DNA of 64,000 nt from Acestrorhynchus altus (GCA_034509495.1 CM067504.1:6665256-6729255), one strand, 5' to 3'; positions 37,330-51,261 are shown, counted from the first letter of the stretch. The notes: generated by a model from the letters alone, not told the origin. A program made the numbers and translations.

Positions 37330-40300
37330 TACCCCAAACAATGGACACATGTCTGCTTTGCCTGGTTTATTTGAGTTTTTCTGTAATGACAGGACTGCTG
37401 GATGTTGAATCTACACTGTGAGTACCACAGTGGTTCTCCAACCTTAAACCTCATAATAAATAACTAATCTTTTAAAGGTGTTCTGGAGTGTTGGAGTGTA
37501 GTGACTGAAGCACTGATTTTCAGTGTTCTGTTTGAAAGTTGTTCTGGTCCTTTAAAACTCTGGTTCTCAAGGCACTGACAGAAAGCAAATAAAGTATAAA
37601 GAGCACTTGCAAGAACTCATAATGCTCATAACAGCCAGCGTGAGCATTAAAGAAGGTTCAGATTCCATTTGAGGAAAGCACTTGTTCCAGCTCAGGCTTT
37701 TACAGTCACCTCATTGTGAACTCCTGATCTCCACTGTGAACAAGATCCCATATCAGGACAGAAAGGGCAACATGGAGCAGAGATGAACCTCACGTGTGTT
37801 CTTAACTAAGACCAAGTTAAAGGCCAAATGGCTTATAAATGTACCCTACTAAGACGTCCTCCTGCAGTAAACCACTGGTCTCTGAGCAGCGTTTGCTGAT
37901 TATCTCACTTTTAGTACATTCTGGTTGCCCAATTTAAGAGAAAGAAGAAAACAGAGAGCATGGCATGTTCATCACATGGCACAAACACAAACCCTTACTG
38001 GAACCGATAATGGTACCATTATGAAACATCAGTTTCATACCCATGGAACATTAAAAAAATTAGAAAACAACCCTGTTAGAACTGAGATCATAACATTTAA
38101 CTTAACATTTTGAAAATATGATGTTGTGAAATATGGTCTCAGAGAGGAGAGTCTGTGATCTAGTATTTCCTCTAAATCCCAAATCTTCAAAACCAGACCT
38201 TGAGTCAAGTTTGTAGTCCTAGATTTGGTTCTTACTGGAAGTTAAGGGAACAGTTAATGCCACTGTTTAGTCTCATAGTGTCCCTCCTACCAAGGCTTAC
38301 AATGTTCAGGACTGTAAAGTTCCAGATCTGCAGACCTCTACTCTAGATAATGGGGTAGTAAGAGGGGACAATGAAACAGTCTGTGCTGAAGCACCCTTTT
38401 CTCCTTGGGGGTCCTGGAGGACCAGAAGCGTGGCAGAATCAGTAGCTCTCCACTCACACACCAGATTGATGTCCTGCAGACATGTGGTCATTTTGCTTTA
38501 TGGCTCCATAGCGGTTTTCTCCATAAGCTCTGTTGATGTGACGAACAGCTTCTCAGTCTGTATGTCTTCACAGCTGCTCTGTGTCCAGTCTGTATTATGT
38601 AACAGTGGCTGTAAAACTGTATTCCACACTATTACGGAAACTTTGGTGATTAATCCATGTTCACATGCATTATGAATTGTAGGAGGCGAACCTTACAGAT
38701 CAAGGAACACTGTCCACTAAGGACAAATAAATAATCAGATTTTTATAGGTGGACAAGACTCTTTAACATTTTGGTGTAAAATAAAGATTTTTAAAGGGAT
38801 ATGATGAACTGTGCTTAATATGAGCAAGACCATAAAAATTTAACACAGCAACAAAAACAATGACATAGGAACCCTTGTCTGCGAAATATTGTAATATTTT
38901 TATAAATAAAAATAAGTTATGGCCACAACTTATTAAGGTCCCTGGCGATCATGTCATTGTTTGAGCAGGAAGGGTCCCCCTCTATTATATTTGTTTAAAA
39001 AACAAACAAACAAAACAAAATGCCATTCAATACCAGACTGTCACTGAACACTGTTCAACCAGACACTGGACAGGTGGCCACAGTACATGGGAATAAGGTC
39101 TTACTATGTCGCTCTTGTGCATTATTGAGTCGTGGCCACTGCTTATTTTTATTTATGAGGCATATCACCAGGGAGGCCCCAAATGTAGTCATATCCAATC
39201 TAGGGATGGGCGATATAGACAAAAAATCATATATGTATGATATATCCATATCCATATCACACATATTTTAGAAGATTTGCAGTGTACGGTGTAAGATTTA
39301 GTTATAGTACTAACAGGAAGTGAGGAAGCAGAAAAAAGGCTTTGAAACAATGTTATATAAACAATATCGCCTCAGCCCGTACCGTGCTCTGTTCACATCC
39401 CAATGTTTTAAAACACTGGTATACCATCCAGCCCAGCCCAATCTTTTTTGGTCTCCACCCATTGCCCAATACCACCAAGCTAAGAGGTGGAAGGTAGGTT
39501 AGAGTATGCTTCCTCTAGGTCATGAGACCAACCAACACTACTTTTCTCGCATTTGAGGAGTAACTGTCAATTCTGTGGTCAGCTAACATACATCCACACT
39601 GGTTAGAGATAAGGGGAGTGAAAGGGCCATCCAGTGCCGCATCAATGACCTTCATTAGGGCATGTATTGCTGCATGTTGTGTTCTTTTTAAGTGCATAAG
39701 TACGAGTAGTTAATTACTGCTGACATTTCGGTTGTAAAACTATCCCGTACTGATGATGAGAACACAGTATATTTATGTTGCATTTGTAAAGTAACACTCT
39801 GGTTTGTCTTTTATGCTTCTGACAGCTTATGAACAAATGACTGACTGGAAAACCTTTCTCCAATCTGGCAACCTTGGGGCCATTCCTCTCACTGGAGACC
39901 GAGGCCTATTACACTCTCTTGAATCTCTTGGCAGAGACTGACCTCAAATTCTCTCGATGATAAAACCAACAAGTCTCTTAAGAAGCAATCTAATCTCAAT
40001 GACCAAAGATCACTTTAAAAAAAACAAACAAACAAACAAACAAAAAAGGCCTAAACAAAACAACATTAAAGCACTTACCATGTTCTTCTGCTCTTCAATT
40101 TGACATTGAAAGCTTACGGGTTATTGCTTTTGAAAGTCAGTTTTGGAAACTAACTACATAAAACTGATCTTCAACCTTTCCATTAATGAAAGTCATGAGA
40201 ACAACTGGAGCAGAGTGGCACACAAGAGCCGTTTGCTCACTTCTGCTCACAAACCTGCCTGGTTATATGGTCACACTGCACATATCTCTGATGCCAGAGT

Positions 40301-40485
40301 GGCTAAACATGAATGTAGCCTACATCCAGAACCTTGTCCAGTCCATCTCATATCAAATATCAGCTGTTATTAATGCTTGGGACTAATTGGGACACTATTA
40401 ATTCTATTAGGTACATTGATCTGGTATCAAATACTCAACAACCAATTTCCTATAATTGATTATTACACCATTGGGACACACCCTT
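37330..40485. other. Intergenic stretch between slc41a3 and chst13, no gene seen
   Basis: Apart from the GGGCGATAT-type repeat at 39195 and a poly-CAAA run near 40025-40045, I see no exon-like frame with splice sites, no RNA gene and no recognisable repeat. Open frames here are short and in low-complexity context. Confidence 0.5.
39195..39420 (+). repeat. Interspersed repeat with GGGCGATAT start
   Basis: TAGGGATGGGCGATATAGAC at 39200 is the typical left end of a fish MITE family; the right end was not found. Non-coding. Confidence 0.35.
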
Positions 40486-40489
40486 AGTT

Positions 40490-40750
40490 AGTGTGATTGT
40501 AGTTGGCAGTTAGTTTGCTCTTGATCTGATGAAGTGATTGAGATCACCATGACCAGATCCAAAGAGCTCTCTGAGGCCTTCAGAAAGACGCTTGTAGATT
40601 CGGATGGGTCTTGGAAGGGATTTAAAACAATATCACAACAATCAGAAATCATCCATTCCACTGTCCGCTAAACGGCCAACATGTCCAGGTCAGGCTATCT
40701 CACCAAGTTCAGCCCAAAAGCAGACTTCAAGAGTTACATTATCTCCCTCT
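40490..40750 (+). mobile_element. Tc1/mariner 5'-end fragment
   Basis: It begins near 40548 with ATGACCAGATCCAAAGAGCT, followed by CTGAGGCCTTCAGAAAGACG, a helix-turn-helix coding start shared with the minus-strand fragment at 16620-16960. It is truncated after about 200 bp. It lies between slc41a3 and chst13. Confidence 0.5.
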
Positions 40751-41119
40751 CTCAATATTGTTTAAATGAATATGAAATTATTAAGCACTCAAATGTTTAC
40801 AAAAGTTTCTGAGAAACATAAGGGTCACTTAAGGCTTTCTGGCTGAAGCCCACCAAAGGTTACCTTGAGTATCCACTCATTATTGTGGATTTTGAAGATC
40901 TCAGTTCTTAAGTACAGAAAGTAGTCCTAGAAATTAGCAAAATATCCTTGAATAGCGTGACCCAAAAGCCCAAAAACATTTCATAACTTAAACCCCAGTG
41001 GATGAGTCAGTTTCTAGAAAAGCAGAACTGGTGTTCACAGATGAGCCAGCGACTTCAAAACATAAACCTTAACTCTGTATCTTTGGGGGACTGAGTTTGT
41101 ATGAGTGAAACGCCAGGCC

Positions 41120-44100
41120 TCAAGTGAGCTGCAGGTATGCAGGTGTGGAGTAGTTGAACAGCAGGAAGTCCATGCTGTACAGGTCATACAGCTTCCTCTG
41201 GTACTCTGGACTGATGCTCTTGAAGAAGTCGGCAGCCATGTCTCCCGTGGTACGTGCGCTTCCAGCTGAGCTGGGAAAGCTCACGTGGTCGTCGACGCCT
41301 GCCAGTCGCAGCACATAGGCTGCGTCCTCGTGCAGCGTCTCGTACTTTCCCACCACGTCATAGCCAATGAGGCACGGGTGGCAGAGCGTGTGTGCACGCT
41401 CCCAGTGCTCGTTAAAGGGCTCCTCACGCCGTGTACTTGGGTCCACGAGGTAGCGCACAAATTCTGCAAAGGACACGTCATCTCCTCGCTCGAGCGCTTC
41501 TGGCCGCGGCTCATGACGGTGCCTGCGAATGATACGTGTGCCGTAGCGCCGGTGGAAGGCTGTGTTGTAGCTGCGTGTGAACTTGTTGCGGTAGGCCGAC
41601 ACAAGCCGTTCAAAGGGCTCACGCACAAACAGAAACTTTAGGTAGGCACGCAGCCGCCGGTTGATCTCTGGTGCAGAGTATTCGGAGAGTGAGCGCAGGC
41701 GGCCCGGGGTGTGCGCCTCGTTGGCCGGAATCTGCATGGGGTCACGTAGCTGCCCTGACTCACCTGTGAGCACCAACAGTACTCGCTTCCAATTGGTGCA
41801 TGCCACTTTGGGCACATAGCAGTAGAGCAAGCCATGAAGGTCATCCACAATAACATGCTTTAGGTCATCTGGTATCAGCACGCGACGTTTGTGTGTGTGT
41901 GAGTGGCATGCGTCTTGTAGGAGCTCACGTCTGCCCTGGTGCATTAGGTGCTGTGGGGACGGGTCCATCTGAAAGGAATAATACAATAATTAGGAAAGAG
42001 CACCTCGGGTTACATTAAGAACCATGTCGGTAATGAGATGTATGAGTATTAAGAAGCTTTTCAAGGTCTAAAGAGTCTTCATGAAACTTTTGGCACCATA
42101 CCTAATGCCAGGAACGGGCTAGAGTGATATAAAGTCCCCGAACATTGAGGTATAGAGCAGTGGAAATGTGTTCTCTGGAATAATGATGCTCCATCCAATA
42201 GTTTTGGGACTTTGAAGTTTTAATATTACTACTTAATAGTAGGTTTTAGATCCTGGTCCATATAGGACAGTGCCTGGGATCGGACCTGGACTGGTCCTCC
42301 TATTAGTGACCTATGCTCTTGGGCCTTGGAGTAACATCAAAGGCTGTGTTCACAGGACCACACAGCAAAATGCTGTGCAATTAAACTAGAGAACATGTAT
42401 AAATATCTATAACAAGAAAGTATGATGTGTGCAAGGTTTGATAATTGGAGAGCTGTTTTATTTGGATTCATAAAATGGACAGCAAGTTTAAAACACATTT
42501 TCTGGCTCTATAACAGCTCAGCTACACAGCCAAAAAGCTGCTCTCCCACACCACAGTGCAGCTCTTGGTGTTCATGCATTCTAATAAAGTCCAGCTCGGA
42601 GTAGTTTTCCATTTACCAACTGAGTCAGATGTGTTTTCCTCAGTGCCGGTTATACACTGTGAGCAGTTATTTAACTGTCTCTCCTAAACAGAGACAGAAA
42701 TGATCCTGAGACCGTTACTCTCAGACCGGTCATCTGTGCCACAGTAAACTCAAAACAGTTGGAAAGCTAAACTGTGTTGTGTGGCTCAAGCCTTGATTGC
42801 TGGTGGAATATTCTTCTTATATTAGTAATGAGCCCATCTTACCCTGTTATAACTTCACTGCAGGCCTCTGCGGTGGAGCAGTTCACAAATTATACACATT
42901 ACAGACAACAAAGTGAAAACCAGTGGAGTCTATCATTAGCTTTGAGACATGTTTTGTCTCATGGAGTTTGTGGTTTTGCCTTGAGTTAAAGGGCTTAAGT
43001 CAAACCAGGTTGGGCAAACAGCTCGCTCTGCTTCTGTCCCACTGGATACCCAGAGCACTTTCCTTACACACATGCCTTTTTCAGAATCTGTGCACATATC
43101 CATAGTTAAGAGCTTAGTCCTGTCTTCGTCCATCAGCATTGTGGACACAAGTCAATGCAAAAGGTTTGAGCTGTACGTGTATTAGGTTTGGGTACCGCTG
43201 AATCAGTAGGGTACTGGTACCTAATGTTACTTTTTCAGTTCTTAACAAATAGCACAAAATGTAATTTCAGTCCAAAATTCAACATTTTATTATTTATATA
43301 AAAATTTAACCCATACAAAAAATAAATATATTTATAAAATTTGTAAACATCTCACATATAAAGAAATCCATGCCAATATACTTCTGTTCTACATGGTTTT
43401 ACACACCAGAGGGATTCATTGGTGGCAATGCCTGATGACTTCCCACTGTCCCATAAAGACAGAGCGATCGGTTTCTGTGGTGTCGGTGGTGTTGGTTAGT
43501 TCTGCTGTGTTCTGATCCACATTATAACCATTTCTATTTGGTCTGCTGTTGGATTGCCTGAATTAATGGTGTGATGCTGTAAAACTGTGTTTCATACTAT
43601 TAAGTTTAACCTACTGCAGTGAATCGCTGGTTCACCGGTGTGCTTCATCAGCAGTGGCTGCAGCCTGCTGATAATGATGCTGTTGTGGGGGACTTGGGTT
43701 TTCCGATTTCTGCTCTCACTGTGCTTTTAAATTTGGCCCGATTGAGTTGATGTAAATTGGTACTCAGTAGTATCAGCATAATTTGGTTGGTACCATTAAA
43801 AGCAATGTGAAAAATGAGGACATTTGGAAAGTATGCTTCTTTTAGCCCTGTCCAACCTTGCTGATGAATGATGATTATTAGATTCTATTATTAGATATTA
43901 AATATCATTAGGATGATGACATTTCCAGCAGTCTGAATGAAGAAGATCAACAAAGTTACTGCTTTCCCAGTGAAAAGCTGACTTAACTTAAATCTTATGA
44001 TGTAATATTAACCTCTAAGCTGTAAATCCATCCTCTGAATATCTGTGCTATCAAACTTTAAAGCCTCCAAGTAGCTGACAAAGCTTAGGATAGTGAGACA

Positions 44101-44713
44101 TACACAAGTCTTTTCCAGAACCCTTCCAGGACGAACAACAGTTACTGCTTTCACCTGTGGAAAGCAGCTGTAACCAAAATCCCAGTTTGAAGTAATCTAC
44201 GACCTCTAAGCTGGTACACTATCCGTGGGATAAACCTCCAAGGAGCTGATAAAGCTTAGATAACATTTAGATGTCATATGAGAAAACAGATTTTAATTTA
44301 ATTTAAAAGTTAAAACATGGAAGTATAACAAGAAACAATTAAAAGAGAATTAAGACAAAGGAAAAGCAAAGTAACAGAACATAAAACATATTTTATATGT
44401 TGTGTTTTTTTGTATATTATACAGCAAATAATTAGAAATTCTTTCATGTTTTGAGAAAAGCACACAGAACAGCATGGAAATATATCTGCCATGTTCATTA
44501 TGTCATAGTTCTTTTCCACTCTGTGTTTTCCTTTTGTATTAGTAGGGGAATCCATTTCTTACACCAGCTGCTCACAGGGCAGTTGATGAATTTTTATATG
44601 AGGTACTTGTGCTGATTGATGGCTACTCACAGGGTCAGTTGCGTAGAGAGTTTGGAGTGGACTCCTGACAGACTTCCTGGAACCTCTGGCTTGCTCGCTG
44701 CCTTGTGGGGACA
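41120..44713 (-). CDS. chst13: Carbohydrate (chondroitin 4-O-) sulfotransferase, last two coding exons
   Basis: Golgi type II membrane enzyme that moves sulfate from PAPS to N-acetylgalactosamine of chondroitin. Two minus-strand exons: 44713-44631 (83 nt, acceptor TATTCAG, donor GTGAGT) and 41968-41120 (849 nt, acceptor CCTTTCAG, stop TGA). They join in phase 0 to give about 309 residues. The 5'-phosphosulfate-binding motif VPKVACTNWKRVL and the 3'-phosphate-binding motif REPFERLVSAYRNKF are intact, as is the family C-terminus LLFNYSTPAYLQL. The small exon encodes RSPLQTLY, matching the stem region of CHST11/13. HGLLYCYVPK, INRRLRAYLKF and ERAHTLCHPC match CHST13 better than CHST11/12. The cytoplasmic tail and membrane anchor exon lies upstream (above 44713) and was not identified. 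The gene is convergent with slc41a3. Confidence 0.87.
43935..44275 (+). repeat. Two-unit diverged tandem duplication (about 190 bp each)
   Basis: Blocks GTTACTGCTTTC, AAAAGCTGA/AAAGCAGCTG, ACCTCTAAGCTG, CCTCCAAG(T/G)AGCTGA and AAAGCTTAG occur in the same order at about 43950-44095 and 44140-44260. In the chst13 intron. Confidence 0.6.
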
Positions 44714-45885
44714 CTGAATAAAGCATAAAAAGACCACAATCAACAACACTGGCGTTCTGAGTAAACATGGACATACTGGACCAGATGGGGCAGGAAATGG
44801 GTGATGACAGAATTCACATACAAACCCATACATGTTTTTAACAGATTGCAAATAGAGCTTAATGGCTCACAAAGACATGTGTTATATCCTCTTTTAGTCC
44901 AACAGCTGTGTGCTTGTTTCAGTATTGAGACTCGTCATTGGCTGCTTAATTACACTCTTTATGTCATTAATGCCATCTGTTGTAATCAGTAAACACATCC
45001 ATCTCACCCTCATTGCCAGTTTAATGTCTTGAACATCCTAATGCAGAAACGGTTGTGAATTAGGTGGTAAATGTTTCGTTTAGAATATCTAATGGAGTCC
45101 CACACGGTTCTATTATAGGGCCTATGAACCTGTTAAATATGTAGTGGTGATAGTGAACTAAAATGTGGGCTTATATACAGATTTTAAGGTTAAACCAAAT
45201 CCAGTTTTGAAAGTCTTGGAGAAAGTATCATTTTGCCAATTGGTATTAAAGTATCAGGATCAACTTTTTTTGACCCCATAAATGTGACAAACTGCAGCAA
45301 ACACTTAATTTACCAGAGTCAGTCAGTCAGTTGTCAGATTAACTGAGAAAAACAAATCGTTCTTCACACTTTGAGTTTAGTGGGAACAAAGCAGGAGAAG
45401 AATGGCATTTTTAATGCCCATCTGTAGCTTGGTGGTCACAAATACAGCAGTGTGAAAATGGTGGTTAAGAAATTTCTTCTCTTTGCTAAATTTTAATTGG
45501 TCTCAGGCAGTGAGTCCAGCATAGAAACTAGATTCCTTTAAAGGAGGCTAGTGGCTCATGATCTCATGCACCAAGAAGCTTGCACGTCTTTTGCTGCTTC
45601 GTTTTTGCTACATTTCTCCCGTCAGGCCTCAGTTTGGATTATTGCCAGACATATAGTATCATAAGCAAACACTCAGTCATAACTGTGGGTTAAAAAATGG
45701 TGGGATAAAATGTTTATTTGTCAGTTCAAAACTCTTACAACAATTTAGATAACATCTACAATTCGAGAGTTCTCATCAGTAATCACACTCCTTTGTAACC
45801 AATGTTCTCTTTTCCCAAATAAAAGTTTATGGAAAGCAGATGGCCTGAAGCTGCAGGATCAGGGGCTGGATTCACAAAACCCTTC

Positions 45886-45887
<2 letters not shown>

Positions 45888-45954
<67 letters not shown>
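45888..45954 (+). repeat. (TA)n microsatellite
   Basis: About 33 TA units in the non-coding region upstream of chst13 exon 44713. Confidence 0.95.
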
Positions 45955-45957
<3 letters not shown>

Positions 45958-46502
45958 ACTACAAGAGCTACATCCAATCCAAATCTGATACTGCACTGCA
46001 TTCCATTTATCTTGGAAATTAGATCTGGACAGTACTTGACACCCAATCTGAGTGTGTCCCAATTAAACATTCAGAAAACTGTGCTATTTCTAAACATGTC
46101 TGGAATAACAGTTAACTAAAGACTTTAAACTGGATTGACAATCTTTTACTGTTTTATGGCAAATCCAAGCAAAATATTTTAAAATATTTATGCAGCAGAC
46201 AATTGTTAGTATTGTCAGATTGGCATTTTTAGTGATAACAGTGGAGAACCATGTATTACGCAGCATTTCAAAACATCTAAACATCAAGGAAACATGTCCA
46301 CAGATATGTTGGACGGTACTGAGTGTATGACAGATTTAATTTCACTGACTCAACATAATCCATTGCAGTTTGCTTTTTGAGTGCAATAAAGTCATCATGC
46401 TGCTCGTTAAACTGTAGTATTTCTTCATACTCTGTCTGGAAATGGAGGAAGGACACTCGTAAACAAATGGTAACCTGATTATCAAGCGCAAGATTTCGAT
46501 AC

Positions 46503-47319
46503 GGGCAATTCCACGAACAACAGTCCCTGATGAGCAATTTTTTTTTTTTTCTGTCACTGATTAGTATTTTTGTTGTATGTAGTTAATCGTGGATAGTTGT
46601 CCTGTCATTTTCTGATAAAACATTGCTGCAGAGCTGATGTCATGTGACCTGGTGGCCATTTTGCAATAGCATTGACATGACTGAGCATATTCATGTTTTA
46701 CTGTGTTCGTACTTCCTTTTTATCAATATCGTTTTTGTTATCGTAAGTTTGTCAGTTAATGTGGACCATTTAAAGTCAGTTACATTTTCCAAGTTTACAA
46801 TAAAGCCAAAGAAGTTACAGAGAATCTAACCAGGCCCATCTAGTTGGCTTTCTTCATGTTTTATTGTTAAATTGTTTAATTTGATTATTGTTTGTTCAGA
46901 CAAGTTGCGTTAGTTACAAATTTTGTTGTGTCAGTTACATTATGTTTTGTTTGTTAATAAAAAAAATCTAAGCAGAAATAACTGGTTCTTTATTATCTGT
47001 AGGACACTTCAATATTACCCAAGTAAAAATGTGTTTCCCTTTAAGAAGATGACCGCACACACTCAGAGAAATTTGCCATGTTTTATAGTCACATCTAAAA
47101 TTGATTCCATTTTTTGTTGTGTCAGTTACAGCCTTCATTTGAGGCCCAATAACCAAGAAGTTAAAATAAGATTTTTTTTTATAATATAGCTTAATACTCA
47201 GCCAAAGTAATCTGGAGAAAAGGAGAACTGTAATTCATCCCCAAGTCTTTTAGAGAAATAGTGTCTTTAACATGCTTATAACATCTCTGAATGTTGCATC
47301 AGTTAGTGTGGAATTGCCC
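46503..47319. mobile_element. DNA transposon remnant with short terminal inverted repeats (non-autonomous)
   Basis: GGGCAATTCCAC at 46503-46514 faces its exact inverse GTGGAATTGCCC at 47308-47319, extended outward by two more matching bases with one mismatch. The 817 bp between is AT-rich, has GTGTCAGTTACA-type motifs near 46930 and 47119, and no coding capacity. Superfamily not determined. Confidence 0.6.
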
Positions 47320-47984
47320 ATATGGTCATTTTTTACTTCTTGTTTTCAATATAAAAATGTATTATATATTCCCAGCCCTACTTGGAACTCAGAATTCACA
47401 TAGAACCAGCTCATTCTGACAATCTGGCTGAAATGTAATGTAGCATTACCAAAAACATGCAGGATTAAGTTGATGAAGTGGGATGGATTAAGGTTGGAAC
47501 TAATGTCGTTGGGAAGGTAGAATGTTGGAGACCACTGATGTAAAGCATCAGCAGAAAAAAGGAGCAATAAAAAGAATCATTTGTGATGAAATGACTGGAT
47601 AAAAGCACCTCCCTTCCCAACATCTGTACTTCTAACATACGTAATATTCCAGTGATGGTTACTGTCAACAGATTTTAAACCTCTTAAAACTGACAGACCA
47701 TCAACAGATCCAGATTCCTTTCCACAATCCTTCTAATGTAATAAAAGTCATGAGCTTTAAGAGGTATAAATGCCTCCTTTTGGGCCTCTTGTTCGCTGGC
47801 TTCTTACTGGAACTCTCTGTTCCACCTTAAATGGTGCCACACTTACACATAGGTGCCAGAATGTACCTGCTGCACCACTTAAGACAGAACAGAAAATTCA
47901 AAGAAACATCCAGTGAGTGAGGACTGAGGATGCTGCCAGTTTCACTCCGAATGCTCATAAAGTACAAAATATAGACAAACCTGT

Positions 47985-48379
47985 TCAGACACCTGCACAT
48001 TCATACTTCTTCTGAAATCAAGGGTTTATCCTGCTTTGTTAGAGTAACTGTCTCAATGGTCCATGGACAGTTTTGGACTAGATTTCAAAGTGTTGCTGTG
48101 AAAATTTGATTGCATTCAGCTACATGAGTGTTAGTAAGGCCAGGAAGTTGGATGATAACCATGAAAGCTGATTTCCAACTCCACAACTCATCCCAAAAGT
48201 ACTGGATGGAGAACCATCATTCCAGAGAACACAGTTCAACTGCTCCACAGCTCAATGCTGGGGGGCTTTATACCCCTCTATCCCAGTCCTGGCATTAGAA
48301 ATGGTGCCATTGGGTTCATGTTTGTTTATCTGCTCCAGAGAGTCCTATTCAATGGGCAATACTCTCCAAGGACTAGACA

Positions 48380-48400
<21 letters not shown>
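47985..48400 (+). mobile_element. Non-autonomous DNA transposon, family B, 5' truncated
   Basis: It carries the family's inner blocks CAGACACCTGCACATTCATA, CATTCCAGAGAACACAGTTC and CTCCAGAGAGTCCTATTCAA. Other copies or pieces in this window: 5320-5545, 42095-42205 (minus), 49186-49235, 50400-50501 (minus), 51850-52251 (minus), 62830-63720. Ends elsewhere read CACTATATGGACAAAAGTAT, a Tc1-type terminus next to TA. Confidence 0.65.

Positions 48401-48412
<12 letters not shown>
48380..48412 (+). repeat. (CT)n microsatellite
   Basis: About 16 CT units at the right side of a family B element. Confidence 0.95.
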
Positions 48413-48415
<3 letters not shown>

Positions 48416-50007
48416 GTCTCTGTCTCTACTTTAGTATGGCTACAAGTTTATATTTTCTCAACAAATTAAAAGTTGCATTAACTCAGTATATCAAGTCCTC
48501 TGAAACCAAGATTAGTTTAAACGATATCTTTACATCTCCGTTCGGACGTCAACGCGTCAGCTGTGGTGCTCCACTATTTTCTGCCTGCACTGTAAAATCT
48601 AACTGCACTTCTTAATCAACTATTTCAAGATAACAAAACTGAAATATTTCAAATTATTACTTGACTGCCCTCGGTGTTGAAGGTTGTAAGAGCAAGTTAC
48701 CACTCTGCTGCAGATGGTGGTTGTATGTATGCAGAGTTGAGGCCATCAGCATTTGTGAAGACGGTAAGTAGAATATGGAATTTATTATGTTTAAGTTTAC
48801 TTGATTAACTTACCTCCAAATAACATACAACAAATGCAGTGTTTTTATTCTGTTAATTTGCGTTAACTACATTTATTATCTATTATATCTATTTATGAAA
48901 AAAGTTACCAGAACAAAGGTTTTCTGGTTGAAACTAAATGTAATGAAGTTGGTTAAACTAAGTGACGTTAGTTAAACTGCTCTGATGTCGAGTTCATATA
49001 ACTAACTATAAAATCCTATTTACATTGAATGATGTCTTGGTTACTTTAACTAAATAATTTAATTTCAAAGAAAGAAAAACTTTAAACTGCAACAAATTTA
49101 ATGAAGTGACGCCTTAAAATTTCCAGGCAAAACTTTTTAAAGTTGAAACCAAAGGGGTTTATTTTGTTGTTGTTTTTTTTACAGTGCAGCTGTATTAAGT
49201 CATTAGAAGAGGTGTCCACAAACATGTGAGTACACTCTTTAATCAGAGACATGATGACATTAAAAATGTCCTAAACCTCTCTGAAATTGTCTGACGGTTA
49301 AGCTACTGCTAAGCATCTTCAAACAGTAGTGATCAGACGCATTGGTTGTTACTTTAAATGTGTTTTTTAAGACCCTTAAGGCACAATGGGAAAGTGAGGA
49401 TAGATACGAGCTGAAAACAGGGTCCATATTCATACAGAAGTCCAGGTGATGACCTAGGATCAGGTTCCTCACAGCTTATATATTACCTCAGCTGTGAACT
49501 CTAAAAGAACACCCCTATTGTGAGAGGGCTGATGGCTTGAGAGCTTCAACAAATGATCCCTCACTGTATATCTGCCATTCAGTCTCTCCTCTCTCTCTCT
49601 TTCACAAACCCAATGAGATTCTGCCTGCATTCTTTCCATACCAGCCCATCTTTGACGGCCTCCGGGTATCTCATGCTCACAAGGAGCGGTTTGTAGTTGG
49701 GAGAGGGCAGGGTGGGTTTTGAAGGAGTACAGGCTAAAGAAATGTATTTTTGTACTTGGTCAGTAAAAAAGCAGTTCTTAATTCAACTCAGCAGTTCAGG
49801 CAGGGGTCTAAGATGCTGGTATGAGTCAAATTCCACTGTGTTTAGTCCAATTTCAAAACACAGAACTGTGCAATTAACCTATTTAATCCCACTGCTCACG
49901 GCTGTGACTAACAGTTGTTTGTAAAACTCAAAAAGTCAATTTTATTGTACACTAAATGAATTAGTCTTGATTTTAGTTTTCATCTGTTGTGAATTTGTGC
50001 AGCAAAG

Positions 50008-50300
50008 CAGGGCTTCTCAACCTTTTGCAACGCATGGCTCATTTAACCCACCACAAAATGTTCTGCGGCCCCCGCAAAAATGTTTCAACCACTTAAAATC
50101 TATACAATATAGATGTATCACATTTGCAATTTATTACATTAAACATTACTTACATTTTTACCAAACTAAATGTTATAACACGTCTGTCAGATGTTTCTCT
50201 ATGATCTATATGTCATATAGATGTCACAGTAGCATTTTGTAACAGCATCTGCACTTTATAGACAGTCCTTTAGTGTCTTTTGTGACTGTGCAGCAATGCA
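50008..50300 (+). repeat. Dispersed repeat, copy 2
   Basis: Same family as 1618-2170 (blocks in the same order). It begins at AGGGCTTCTCAACCTTTTGC. Class unknown. Confidence 0.55.
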
Positions 50301-50664
50301 AATTTGAGAATTGTAGTATTTGTAGTGTAGTAAATGTCATTTCAAAGATTTTAGGACGTTGTTTGCTGATTGTCTGCTGGTGCACATGACAGTAAAGCTC
50401 CAAAATAAAGTAGAAAGTGTTCCCAAGACAGTAGAGAAAGTTACTCCAAAAAAGCAGGATAAACACTGAACAGGGGTCCCAATACTTTTGTCCATGTAGT
50501 GTAATTGCACAGTAAGTTACATAATTAAACACATTTACATTTGTAAAAAAAATGGCAAAACTCTGTCTGAAATACATAGAAAAAGCACAATGAATCATTA
50601 AATAACTTCAGTAAATGGATTATCTGTTTAAAATGTACAGAATTATTCTGGATCAATGAGCTGC

Positions 50665-50712
50665 GAATGAATGAATGAATGAATGAATGAATGAATGAAT
50701 GAATGAATGAAT
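50665..50712 (+). repeat. (GAAT)n microsatellite
   Basis: About 12 tetranucleotide units. Confidence 0.95.
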
Positions 50713-51261
50713 CATGAAAGAACTACAATTTGCTTCATGCATTGCATGTGACTTGAAGGTTGCGAGACTACAGAGTTATTACTGTTATTAATGCCCTGCT
50801 GATGAATTCTGTTGACCAAGGGGGATGAAAAACTGGTCATCCAGGTGAAAACATGAGGAAGCTGGTTATCCAGCTCTTGATCAGCATAGAGTATGATGAA
50901 TTGTCATGCTCTTCACAGTTTATGACATCTTTATTATTTATTATTTATAATGTTTATAGTACTAATAAGTTTCATCTTCTACTACTGAGTGCCCTGCCAT
51001 CCCTTTCTCCTGTTACACTGTGAATGTCCCCGCTGTGGGATTAATAAAGGACTATCTTATCTTATAGTGTATGTCTTTATGTAATTCAACTGAAACAGCA
51101 TTTTAACAGCAACAGTAATTATCTTTTTCTTCTATCATGGAAATGAATGATGACGTACCACCTTTGGCATGGAGTGACTTTTTGAGAATTGTGTGAGGGT
51201 GAGAGAGTGCAAGTGGAGAGGAGAATATCAAAGAGTGGAAAGTGAAGGGAAGTTGAATCCC

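Noticed and set aside
41281..41856. Open frames on both strands over the chst13 exon
   Set aside because: Other-frame reads of the sulfotransferase exon, made possible by its high GC content.
50665..50712. Regular short direct repeats as a CRISPR-like array
   Set aside because: A pure tetranucleotide microsatellite without spacers, in vertebrate DNA.
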